Below are positions 10,811 through 23,600 of a stretch of 64,000 nt of DNA, one piece after another. The position numbers and the translations under genes are program-made. Origin of the DNA: Pseudophaeomoniella oleicola. Its lineage: Eukaryota; Ascomycota; Eurotiomycetes; Phaeomoniellales; Phaeomoniellaceae. A model generated the notes under the pieces. It saw nothing but the letters and a program-made list of their open reading frames with translations. It did no database searches and was not told the DNA's origin. Each line of letters opens with the position of its first letter. The first letter of the stretch is position 1. The stretch spans positions 106,943-170,942 of the forward strand of contig QWDQ01000058.1 in the NCBI GenBank assembly GCA_003868215.1, read 5' to 3'.

Positions 10811-13800
10811 TCACAAGTATGCCATCCAAAGCGCATCCATGCCTGCCAAGTTGACCGGATTGACAGCCTTGCTTATCTGGTCAATTAACGTTTGGTTCGC
10901 TGGTAGACTTCCTGTCTCAGGAGCTCGCGCCAGACTGACTGCTCGTTTGACAATGAAGTCGGAGTTGGTCTGCACTGCTTCTCTCAATTGCGAGACGTCT
11001 TGCATGAGGTTCTGCGCGTTTGCTGCGCTGCCACGGTGATGCAATGAAGCCCAGTGCGTCATCTCATCTCGAACGAAGATCGAGAGTTGTTGTTCCAATT
11101 CGATTGGAGATGATGTATCAGGCTCAGTAAGGCAGCGAGCTATGGCTTGTACTGCACAGGCAAAGACGCCCTCAAGCGCGAGGGGCCCAATGAGGACTTG
11201 AATATTTGGAGTCAGGCGGAATGGAACGTGTTCCGGGTTGTAGAAGTAGGCTTTGGTAGGATTGATAGATGGTATGAGTTCAGACGCCCAAATGTCACCG
11301 GTGGTTCGTGAGATATTCAGCTTGTTAGGGAATCGATTGGACATGTGCATAACGTAGGTCATGAACGTGACCGCGGCGTATTGGTGAGCGAACTGTCGGC
11401 GGAAGAGCCAGAAATCTTCGAAACTGGGATAGATAGATTGGAAGTAGTGCAATACTATGTTGTTTGGTACCCAGCGTTCTTGAATGGCGGTGAAGATCTC
11501 GGCTCGAAGGATCTGGGTCTGTTCGGATGTTCGCTAGAACTGCTGTTAGCGGTTGAATCGTTTGGACAAGGTACATGGACTTACGTTCTGCTTCATCTCC
11601 GCCAGACTTCTCATTTTTTCCATTGTGAACAGAACTGGCTCATCCTTGCTCATTCCAGTACGTCTGCAGTGATCCTCGTACACACCCTGCAAGGATACAT
11701 AAGATGAATCGTCTTGCACAAGACGGATGTGTGGAGCAATGGGCACCATGAGAGGTAGATGGAAATACAGATTGCGACGCCTGCTTTCCTTCCTCTTGGC
11801 TAACGTGCCGTTGAAGATGCGGAAAAGTTGGAGGATTCTCTCTTCGCGCCTGCAGTGTCTGGCGGCGGGATGCTGTACTGCAAAGGCATGTATGCTGCCG
11901 TCATGTCCGCGAATCTTGAGGCGTCGATGACACACTCCGATTCCACGAACCAAGTCAACCCTTGGCAAAAATCGTTCAATCCGGACGAAGTCGCTATTCT
12001 TATCTTTGTGCTGTAGATACTGACCAGGAACCTCAACATCGTCAAACTTGAGGAATCTGAATTCGCTCAAATGTGGGCTATATGACTCGAGTGTCTGCCA
12101 CTGCTGACGGCGATCAAGCTTCTCTTCAAATTTGTCCCTCCAACGACGCAATTTTTGTATGTATTCCAGCATGGTCGGCTTCCTGGTCACGAAATCTGCC
12201 TCGAACGACTTCCTGATATGCACAGGGAGGATTGTCTCTGCAAATCTAGTAATGTTGGCCTCAGTCGCTGCAGGAAGCTTGACGTCTTGAGCATACGAGT
12301 TGGGCGCACGATTGACGTACGCCATGCCATCGTTAAGCAGAGCGACAATAAGCCGATATGCGTCTTCATCCGGCGGACACTTGAAGTTCTTTTGGACTTG
12401 ATCTGTCATGGTCTCCATAGAGAGCGCAAGCAAAGGGAATGCCGTCTTCAACCCAGCCATGATCTCGTCTGCATATTCCCATGGTTTCTTAGATACATCT
12501 TTCTTATCCAGTTCCTGTCTCTCCTCTGGCTTCTTCTCGCCTTCGACTTTGATTTGAGCACTGGCGTGGCCGTTGGCCTCCCCACTCGGCTCCGTTTTGG
12601 TCTCGGCGGTTGAGGCGGTCGTGCCATCGGCTGCAGCATCTCCACTAGCCGTGCCAGGTCTTGATGTGTTTTCAACAGGCTTCGCTGGCAGAGCGGTCTT
12701 TGTATTGGCCGGTGATCGCTGGCTTTGTTGCGCTGCCTTTGCCTTGATTGCATCGGCTTTCGCGTCCTGGGCTTTCTTCACGGCAAGAAGATCCTCGCGT
12801 GTTGTACGAAGCTGGAAGAATAGGGCTTGCGGATATAACTTTGCGATTTTGACCAGGATAGACTGCGCGAGCTTTGCTTCACGATTGGACAAACTGGCAA
12901 GGAGTTGAGGAATGAAGGTAATCCAGTACCACACTGGCGTATCACCCTTAAAGTCCATGAAGGCATTTGCAACCTTCCCTTCCTCATTATCCAAGCTCAA
13001 TAACCACAGAATACGACTTAGGAGCTTTCTAGATTTGGCGTTTTTGTAAAGGCCCGCGGCTTCGAGGTAACAACTGACGGCGTTGCTAGCAAGTTCGATG
13101 TCATTAGCATGTTCTTTAAAGAGGCGATCGCTGTACAAGCCCCATTCTGCCCATGCCTTCGGCAGACGAATGTCAAAATACAGAGCAACGCCGAAGGCTT
13201 CATTCGCTTCATCCTTCTGCTCGAGTTTGGCAAGAAACATGCCCTTGAGAGTATAGAACTCTGCTTTTTGAGGCGGTCCGAAGTAGTTCAGGTTAGTGTT
13301 ATTGATCACGTCCAGCCCATTTGTCAGCTCAGACTTATTCTGATAATGGCATTTTGCTTGCTCACGCAACTTGAGGAAGGCCTCCTGAATCTCGATATTG
13401 GGTAGGGTATAGATCTTGCTGAGTTGAGTGATGCAGACATCTGACATCTGATGCTTCCTGGCTACATGGGCAAATCTATTAATGATCCATGCAGTTTCAT
13501 GATAGCCACGGTAGGCATAGGAATTGTTTGCGACATTGTTCGCGCCTTGGGGTAGCAATCCCAGGTATGTCCCGTTGATCAATTGAAAGACGTGCTGTCT
13601 CCAGGTGACAAGATCCTGCCACGCGTTGATGTCATCCCAGACGTTAGGCAAGCGATCTCTCCAAGCACCCAGAAGCAATTTGAGCTCCTGTGACTTCGAA
13701 TCGAGATTGCGTTCATTCGTTTGGGCCAGGCTGTTGCAAATAACGCTTGCATCATGGAGTTCAACAAGCTGCTGGAAGTTCTGCAATATCGGAATATGAG

Positions 13801-16800
13801 CATTGGTGATACGCCGGGGGAGCTGATGCCATTTACGAATTGAGAGCTGAATAGCTTCGTCGCAGATATGATTGAATTCTTGAGGTGTCTCCTGCTTGGT
13901 ATGGTACTTCAGGAGCGACATAAATGCCTGGAAAAAGGTTCGTCGTGGCGTCGGTGCGTCGGAGACCGACTTGATCATAGAATCAAGCTGCTCGCGGTTG
14001 GCATCTCCGTTCCACGCCTCATAGTTCCGCCAGGCTGCTTCCAATAGAAGATCGTTGAAATTTTCGTGTTTCGCAAATTCGCTGAGAATCTCCCACTGCT
14101 GGAGTTTTTGGGCGCATATCAGCCAATGGTCTTCCCACAGGAAGTATTCGCCCTGAGAGAAAGGAACAGTGCCAGTTCGTGCTTTTATCTGGGCCGCTTC
14201 GTACAGCTGTTGAGCCTTATCCCACATTCCCTGCTGTTCATAGGAAAGTGCGGCGTTGGTCTCGACAAACTTACATCGTCTTCTCCAGGTGCCGTAGAAG
14301 AGGTCTTCCTCTTGAAGACCTGCATACATCTCAACCAAAGCATCGAGATTGCTTTCCCGGACGGCAGGTGTGTCGATAATGGGACTGATAGAAGCATCTT
14401 CAAGAGATACTAAGGCTGTGTACCAAGCATTGTAAGTTCGACTAAGGAACTTCATGACGTGAGGAGGGACCTTGAAACGTGGCTTGGCTCTAACAATTCC
14501 CTCAAGCAAGGCCTGTATGACATTGGGTCTCCGGCTCACCTGACGCTGGTGATATTCGCGTGTGAGTAACGTTACCATACCCTTTTCCAATTCCATGCGA
14601 TCTTCGCGAGAGAGAGCGGACCAACACAAGGGAAAGAGCTTAACCCACACATCATACGCAGTTTCATCGTCAATGTGCTGCAGCTGACAGAGCGGCTCAA
14701 GGAAGTCTCTGACTTTGACATCGCCAATATCCTGGTTGAATCTCCTAAAGCTTGCAACAAGATCCTCGAGCTCGTTATCCACAGTGATATCAGTCGCCTT
14801 CTGCTCAGAAGATACAAGATTGGAACTGAACAGGACTGAAGCCGGGTAGAGCTTGAAGTCGTCATGGTGCAATCGTGCAGGAACAGACATGTCGACGGAT
14901 CCCATGATCAATTGTGAGGCCTGCGCTAGCCAAAAGGAATCCGCGAGCGTATCCCAATTTTGAGACGTAAGCACATAGCTGAGTCTTGAACTAGCGGTCC
15001 TCGAAAGTGAACGATCAAAGACTGCCATGAAGCGATTGCGCATCTCGACATCTTTAGCACGTGTGCCGACCAAGAACGCATGCTCCAGCCGCACTGTGAG
15101 CTCGGTGCGAGTAATTTTGGGGTCCTCGTAAATACGGATAATCAGTTCAAGGAATCGCTTCAACAAGGTCTTGTCTGGCCGCGATTCAAATAGGAGCATT
15201 TTGTGAAGGACCGCAGTCTTCTCTTTCAAGGTCGGCCACGCTTCACTCGAATCGAACACCCAGCCTTCGGCCATGTCCAAGACTTTATCGCAGATACGTG
15301 TATAGTATGATTTCTCCACGAGCGAAGCAAGAACACTCAAGAAGGGTCTTCGTTGTTCCCCTAGGCTGGACATTCTAGCAGCCAAAATGTCAATGGATTT
15401 CGACATAAGATCCACTCCGAGAGCGAACTCGTAGGGATCCATAGTCATGTCGCCTGGCCGGTACGTCACAGGGACCTGACCCTGAGGAGGAAGGTACGCG
15501 TTGACGTGATCTTTGGCAAGTTTCTGCTGTAACGCTTTCATAATAGCTTGTATGTGCTGGTCCATCTCTGCAGGCTTAACTTTGCAAAGCGTCCAAAGCA
15601 CGTTGACGCCGGCCACATAATTGCTTGCAGAAAGAGTCTCGTTTGCCACTGTAGTGAGGAAAGTAACAAATTCAGAGGGTGTGTGATCGACTTCCATTGC
15701 GTCTTCCTCTTCTGGTTGCTCTTCCGGAAGAGCATCCAGGACAATACGAACCAAGGAGCGAAGCTTCGGATGTGCATCATCTGGATCTTCCCCATGCAGA
15801 CATTCCTGGATCTCAGGATTCTCCATGCGCAATGCTTTCTCGATCATCTTTTGGATCAAAGGCAAATGGGACATTATCCAGTCTTTGGATTTCGTGTTCA
15901 GCATGATTCGTACAATTTGAAGTGTATTAATCATAGCTGTAATATGCTTCTCGTCTGGTTTGTCCGCCTTCTCTCCAGCAAGAATGGGCTCGGTGACCTT
16001 CTGATAGAGCTCAATGTCGACGTCGGTCCAGAAGTCGGGTGCCAGCAGATCTCTCAGCGACTGTATCGCCTTTTTGATCAAATCTGGTGGTGGTTGTGGA
16101 GGTTTCTGGGGCGGTTTCATCTCTGCTGCTTTCAATGGGTACCGTTCTGGTAAGGAGGTTATGAACGTGATCAGATATTTGATGACGCCTGTTCGGATCT
16201 CTGGTGGAATCAGATAGTCCTTCACATGCAGCGCTTGCGGCTTCGGGGTTGGTGATGCCTCTGCAGTCTGGCTGGTTTGCATTTCTTCCAACTTTCGCTT
16301 CTTGGTGTTTGGTGAATCAGTCGCCGAAACTGAAGTGCTTTTGACCCTTCGCTCTTCCCACCGGCAAATTAGACCTATCAGGCTTAGAGCTAGCTTCTTG
16401 CTTTCATTGGAAGCATTTGGCGGCGCCGCGATCTTGACAAGCGATGGAACAATGATAGGAATGAACTGGTCCCGGTAGTCATAGAAAAGATCCGGTTGAC
16501 GCACTAGGAATTGAAATATGCTCATCAATTGCTGTAGATTGCCAGTCTCTTCTGTCAGAATTCTTTTGGGCCACTTCGCCCATGGAGCCACTCCCTTTTC
16601 GTTACCAGACTGGCCGACTCTTTTTGGTAAGACCTGGGCCAATAGCTCCAATGCTTGAGAAACTAACGCTTTTCCTTCATTCTGATGAGCGCGTAGAAGG
16701 GCAACATAAATTTGCACCGCGATTTTCGGTGGTGTCTCATACTGCACTATAAAATAGCTTATGAGTACGTAAGCTCCGTATTTATTGATGATGTCTTCCA

Positions 16801-19800
16801 GCCGGATGTAGTTCCAGGCAAATTTGATGACATCTTTCCGTGCATCTGCAACAGTGGTATGGTAGTACTTGATCAACAAAGCGGACAACTGAAGAAGCTC
16901 CATACGCGTATGATCCACGCCTGATTGATTTGATTCTTCAGTAATATCGGCTAGTTGAGTCTTCCAGATGCGATTATGAATCAAGTCAATCATGGCTCTG
17001 TCAACCAAGGACTGCTCATCAGTCGAAGACGTTCGCTTCACATCCATAGCGAACGTTGGATTAACCAAATTTCGAAATAGAAAAGTTTTGGTCTTCTGTG
17101 ACAGACCCCGCTGGCTGTAAAGGTCGATGCATCGTGTTATCAGAGTCTTCCGATATTCCGCTGAATCACTTGATATGAGTTTGCTATAGATAAACTTGGA
17201 CAAGCACAGAGGTGTCTTTATCTCGCCCACCGAGGCAGCGCACAATGCATCAAACATGAAGTCCAGATCGTTTGGAAAGCTGGTAAGGTATGTTGTGATT
17301 ATTTCCATCAGTTGATCTCCTGACTGCTCGGCGCGCAGTCTTTGATTGGGGGCCAGTTTGTCTCGCCGCAGTTTACCCTCGAGCTCCTTTCCAGCACTTA
17401 TCAAATGCTTCTTCATGTCTGGATGAGTATGAAGCCAATCCGCGGTCGAAGTACCAGAAGTGATTGAGTGAACGACGAAGATACCGTTGATGAATGCGGT
17501 ATGCTTGTGCTCAGGTTCAACGCGTTCAAATGCCGCTTTGATGAAGCCCTCGGTCTCTGCCACAAATCCTTTGCGTAGGGGTTCACTATCGTCGTCTTCC
17601 AAGATTTGACCAAGAAAGCGTCCGTATCTGTCCTCATGGAAATGCTTCGCGAAGAATGCCCAAGATTCTTTGGGGTATCTATTGAGGTATTTCACAAGCG
17701 GCTTTCTGAATAAACTGTACGTGGTCCGGCGCAATTTCTCCTCAAGGTCCAGAACGGCGTTAACCAAAGTGTCCATGAAGGTTGCCGCTGCTGGCGGAAG
17801 CAAATGGAAGATATTGAATATCGCAGCGACAATCTTCATCTCCTCTTGTTGCTCAATGAGGCCGAATGAAACTTTTTGCAGCAGGGCGTCATTTGCAATG
17901 ACTTTCATATGATCAAGGAGACGAGCTCCTATCTCAACCTTGAAGTAATTCGTGAGGAGAGTAAGCAGCCTCGCAAGTCCGTCAAGGCCAGCAACCTTGA
18001 GGCGTTTAGGCTCCTGCAAGTTCATCAGGATTGGTCGCAGGCCATTCTGCAACAAGTCTTTGGGTAATTTATTTGTCTGTGTCAAAACGTCTTTCAGCCC
18101 TGCGTTTGCCGCATCAATAATCTCTGATGATTTTGAATACAGAGACTTGAAAAATACAGCGATGATGCGGGCCCTGCTGTTGTTGTGAGGCGGACTAGAA
18201 GCGAACTCCTGCGCACTCATAGCCATTGACAGAAGTTTGAGACAGGAGACTCTTAAATTGACTATCATTTCCGCGTTGTTGAACTCTTGCGGTTTTGGAG
18301 CAAGAGTATCGTCGTCGGCATCTGCTAGGGCTAGTGATTCCATTATCAGCCGGTTGAGTTGGTCGTTGAAGCTGACAATGTTATTTTGAAGCCCAAGACA
18401 GAAGGTGATCGCCTCAATGAAGCCAATCTGAGTAGGGAACGGCAGCGCTCGCAGAGGTTTGTTGAATATAGGCTGCAAAAGTCTATCCTTTACAGGGATA
18501 ATCAACTCGTGAGTAGTCAGTCCCATGGTCTCCGCAATCGTTGCAAATGCTCTTTGTGCAGCGAGTCTGACATGGCGGTTCATATGCGCCAATTCAACAA
18601 CGAAGATGCCACACAAGGCATGTAACTTGCTTTTCTCGTTCGCCAAGGTTTCCTTCGTCAAATTAGCTGTGACTCGCTTTAGGATGGCAGTCAACGTCTC
18701 CTCGGCACGAGTTCTGGTACTAGCAGGTAACCCTTCCGGGGTGTCCTTGATGACAAACATCAAGGCTCGGATAAAATCAATTTGCTTTCCTGCGATCCAT
18801 TCATCACCAAGGTCCAGCTTAGTAGCCAGCACTTGGATGCCCATGCTTCCGCCAGACTTTGTGAACCATTCCATTTCATGACAATTATGGCAGAAAATCT
18901 TCGCAAGGTGAGAGAAGAATGGCAGTCGAGCAGCGTTCTCAGGTCCTCCAAATATGGTGGCCGCTGTGTCTCGAATTGAGACTACTGTTGTTTCCGCAGC
19001 CTCCCGTATTTTTATCTCGTCAGAAGAGAAGCACTCCACGAATACTTCCGCAAGTGACCTGCTGTCGAGGTAGAGTGGTCCATCACCAGCTGCAACATTG
19101 AAAGACTTGCTTCTGTGACGGGCCTCTGCCAACGCCCTACCAACCTCTATGACCGTAAAATGCCTGGAGACATCGGAGAGAAATTGTTCGGCGGAAGGTT
19201 TCAGCTCTTCAATTGTCGTTGCGACTACGCAGGCCTTCAACAGTTTCCGGAGAGTCTTTTCCTGAGCCTTACATTTGGGTATTGAGCTCCCTCGTTCCAC
19301 CGCATCGAAGATATCCACCGGAAAATCGAACTTGCCAGCCACGAGATCATTGACTTGCATTCGAAGAAGGCTAGCAAGGTCATCTGGCAGGTTATCATAG
19401 GCTATAAGGAGTTTCAGATGAGAGCTGATCATCCTGAAGGCTTGCTGCTTGTAGTACAGATCGGTAGCTTTGGCAGATGAAGATTTCGGATCTTCCGTCA
19501 GCCGCGCCACAGCGACATCGAGTCCGGTCTCTATTGGGTACGCGCGCTCTTTATGGGAACCAATCAGTCGCACATCAATGCTAGGCTCGTCATCCGCATA
19601 TGGCTTGAAATTCAACTCAGGCGGATGGTTGAGGAACTTTCGATTCCGTCCCCCCAGCTTCCCTAGTATACGCATGGTCGTATGCGAATGGAAATGATTA
19701 TAAGGGTTGGGCTTTAGATGATCCCATAATGCTGTCATTAAATCATCCATGATGGGAGCCATGATAGGGTCAAGATAGTCTGCGGTAAGATTGTCGACAC

Positions 19801-22464
19801 ATAGTTCCAACGTCCTTAAGCCTTGGCCAACTAGATCAGAGCCGGCCCGTAATGCCACGACCAGGGGTCGCATAAGGTGACTGAGATGAGGCAGCAAATG
19901 GCTCAATCGCGCAGGAACCGTCAATGTCAATTCCACGTAAAGGTCGCGCTCTTGTGGCTTCCTCGCGCCTTGCAGTAAAGTATTGAAGGTTTCGAGCAGC
20001 ATTTCGAGTAAAGGCAAGATCGCTTTGTATAAATCCTCAAAGCGGCCACCACCAATGCTGCGGAAGAGCGACCGAAGGAGTAGGAAGTAGTTCATAGGTA
20101 CCTCAGCTGTAACGGAAAGTTGCACACATTTGGTCACTATTTTTGTGACATGTGGATGAAGGACTTGCTCGTTTTGTGCGGAAAACAAAGTCACCGCCAT
20201 GAAGGACAATTTGAACATACGGAGCAGGATGGACGCTTTCACGACATCTGCCGATCCAACGTCCTCAATCCTGTCCATTAGATATTGCAGAACCATGCCC
20301 GCGAATGCCGGTGACGTAGCTTCGCTTGCCAGGAAAAACTGAGGTAGATGCAATAAAGCAGTGTGTTCGAACATGAGTTCATGGAGGTGAGGTATCTCCT
20401 TGTGGAACACCTCGTAGAAGGTGGCGGGGTCCACGCAATGGAAGACTGTACCGAAGCTTTCAAGTAGCTCTTTTTCTTCTCTACTCATCTGTGCCATGTA
20501 GTGACTAGCTAGAAACTCAACAGGTGATGAGTAATTGGCCTCTTGTGGCGGCTGTTCAACGCTGTAATATCTGAACACCCGTGCTCCTTCATGAAAAAGC
20601 TTCGTGATGACTCGTACTTCCTCGGCGTCGTAGCCGAATGAGACTTCCGACCAGTTTACCGGAGCATTTTGAGGGTCAATAACAGGAGTGGTGGGATTGC
20701 ATGTCTTCAGCTGATAGAACATATTCTTCAAGCCATTGATCAAGTTCTTGAATAAGAACCTGTTGTCTAAAACAGGATCTGCCCCTCTGTCTCTAGGATT
20801 AGATGTTTTGATGGGTGTAGCTGAAAAAATGTCAATTTCATCCCAATCAGGCCGACCTTCTTGCTCTGCTAGGTATGTCTCATGCACCATGTCGCCGTGT
20901 TGAGCTGTGTATTGTTTGCTCAGTTTGACGGCATTCGGATACTGGTGATTCATAGCTGCGAACTTGTCTCCAATGGCATCAAGGATCATTATGAGAAAGT
21001 ACCGTGCATCGGCCTTGTTCTCCAACTTGGTGATACTCTCTGCCATGTTGAGCAATAACTTCGCACTCATGGTCTGGAAACTCGTGCCCGGGAAATTGTC
21101 ATGTAAGTTCTTCGTGTAGACCTCCACGGTACGTCGGATCTGATCTCTGTTCAATGACTCCCGCACATGATGGATAAGATCCGCCAGCATACTGTATGCT
21201 AGGGGCCTCATTGTCTCGTAGACCGTAAGTCCATCCCCAATCAAAGTCCGCTCATCCAGTAGTTCATCGATTTTGCTCAGAAAGATGCGGCGGTAGTTGA
21301 AGTTGATGATGTGCCTGATTGCAACTAGCAGCTCTTTCCTGGCGCTTGAGCGCTCTTTCGGACAGTCCTTAAGTAATCGTACTACGACGCCAGGGAGAGT
21401 CGGCAGAAAATCCTGCAATTGATTGGCGTATACTCGAAGCAAGTACGCAAGAAAGCTCATGGTCTTCACTTGAGCGGTAATGAACTCGCCAAATGCCGCT
21501 CTGTTTTTGATGTCTTTGCATACGCCTGTAAATATGGTTCCTTGCTGAGCGGCCTCGGCATGAGCTCTCTCCTGTGGTTTGGCTTGTAACATGAGGATGG
21601 CTTTGATCAGCGGTACGAATTTCTTGACATTGGATGACACAGAATTTCGATGTGCCTGGAAGATTGAGACAACGATGATGGGGCATTCTGCAAGAACCTT
21701 GAATGACTGCATGCCTTTCAGGAGATGTTGGTTCGGGTGCCCATCTGCACCGGGCTCTGAGACCGACGTAGCCGGTGAACTCGGCCGTGGAGACTGAAAA
21801 TTTTGAGAGGCGGCGCTTGGAGTTGACGGCAATGTCGCATTGGCTCCTGGTGGCACGTTATCAAAAGTATCTCTCACTACCTGGTCCATCATTTGGAACA
21901 TCTCCTGGATTAGATCAAGGAAGGGTTGGACTTGTTCAGCAGTCTTCGTTGCTTGGTGCCGAAGTAAGTCCATGATAGTCTTCATACAAAGCACTGCATT
22001 ATCTTCATTCTCTGTCCTCACTAAATCCATCAGAGTAGTCACCACCTCTACTGCATAATCTTCGACATCGGCGAGGTTGTAGGGTAACCGGTGCAGTATC
22101 TCCAGAATGGTATTTCGCAATTTCTATCTTCAATCAGCCCCGTGCACCGTGCACCGTGCAATCACTGATGTATGCTCACCTGTTCAGCAGACATTGTTAG
22201 AAATACGGGCTCGCCTTGTAGTATTGTCTTGAAGGCCGGCCATAGCTTTGCCAGGAACCTTTGGTAAACCCCAGGTACACAAAGGCTTTCGACGCTGTCT
22301 CGGATTTCGGTTGCAACACTGAGTTTCATCTTCATATCTGCGCTCAATTAGCTTGACTGAAGTGTGGGAGTAGCATTGGCTGCACAATCTTCATTCCCTT
22401 TGCAGGACTTACCCTGACCAGTGTCACTCAGCCTGTGAGCGAAAATATCCAGAGACCGTTCCAT
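10811..22464 (-). CDS. TRA1: SAGA/NuA4 subunit Tra1 (TRRAP homologue), PIKK-family pseudokinase
   Basis: Giant scaffold that contacts transcription activators and recruits the SAGA and NuA4 histone acetyltransferase complexes. Four exons: 22464-22413, 22337-22180, 22123-11585 and 11533-10811; the third alone is 10.5 kb. The product is 3,823 residues, close to yeast Tra1. HEAT repeats fill the first two thirds; a FAT region includes [18 protein letters not shown], followed by a kinase-like domain and a C-terminal FATC ending [15 protein letters not shown] low-complexity Ala/Lys/Glu/Thr insert precedes the kinase-like part. In the catalytic-loop position the sequence reads [19 protein letters not shown] and the expected DRH and DFG elements are absent, as known for Tra1/TRRAP. 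The start ATG at 22464 gives the family-like [14 protein letters not shown]. Confidence 0.97.
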
Positions 22465-23600
22465 ATTGGAAAGGCTGGGTAGAATAAGGGCTATATTTCA
22501 GTACCACTGCATTTCCCCTTGGCCTGCTGTATGATAGACCACTTCCTTTGCTCCTGCTAGGTATCGTGGCTCAGAGCGCTCCGGGTGTCTCCTCGTCAAA
22601 ATATTGTGACACACTGTTTGCGCCGGGCGATAGTACTGAGACCACGGAGACGTTTGCGACTGAGTACTGACAGCTTTGGGGTATCACAAAAACAATAAAC
22701 GCCTCTTTTCCCAGTACTCCCGCTCTCGTGAAAGATTGAATAGGCAAATGAAGGAAAAAAGATGAGGGTTCGTAGTTCCTTCTTCAGGCTCACGGCCTTT
22801 GCTTGGAGAGTCGCAGCGCGGAGGACTTTCAGTCGCGCAACTCCAAAAGCTGGGGCATGGCTCACTCTCAGAAAATCCCTGTTCACGTGATCTCAAAGCT
22901 TATTCCCCGCCGCACCTACTTCTTTTGTGCAGACATGGTGGGGAGCTTCTACGACGTGTGAACCTGAAGTGTTTACCGAGCGGGTGCTGCGCGGCGTTCC
23001 ATTTCTTGATAGATTAATGTTGATGGTGACAGGGAAAACAGCAAGCTGCCACGCCAACATATAGAGATCGATACTAGGGTACAACTCATGGGCCTCTACT
23101 GAATAATCCGTAATACGTTTACGTCTTTCCTATACATAGTGCCATCACCTAGATTCTGAAGGTGCTACTAAATATATTATTTTCTATAAAATATATATTG
23201 TGCTCATCAAGATATCGCCCTGACCGTGATGCGCTGTATCCCTGAGCAGCAAAGCACAGTCACGGCAATCGACAGAGAGAGCTACAGAATCTCGTCTATA
23301 GAGGTATGCTACCACACATATTCAGTTAAGTGAAATAAGTCATGTATTGATGTCCAAGGACACCTATGGGTCGTAACATCTGGGTACTCTAAACACCCCT
23401 CATCTTACCACAACGCCAACAATACGCTTTTACATAGCCTGCTGCATTCTCTGAAAACAAACATTTCGACCGACTATCCTTCCCTTGGATCACAGCCAAA
23501 TCGGTGGCTGGTCGATTTGGAATGTACAAAACCTTTGCTGAGTGAAGAAGAACAAACTCGCTTGCAAAAGCTTTTAAATTTAGAAGAGAAGATTGTCATT
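22465..23600. other. intergenic: TRA1 promoter and RTS1 3' flank
   Basis: No supported gene. AT-rich around 23160-23205 (TATATT-type). Short frames on both strands lack protein-like composition. Confidence 0.5.

Noticed and set aside
15548-16153. 201-codon plus-strand open frame inside TRA1
   Set aside because: It is antisense to a certain TRA1 exon and Cys/Phe/Leu-rich as expected of a shadow frame.
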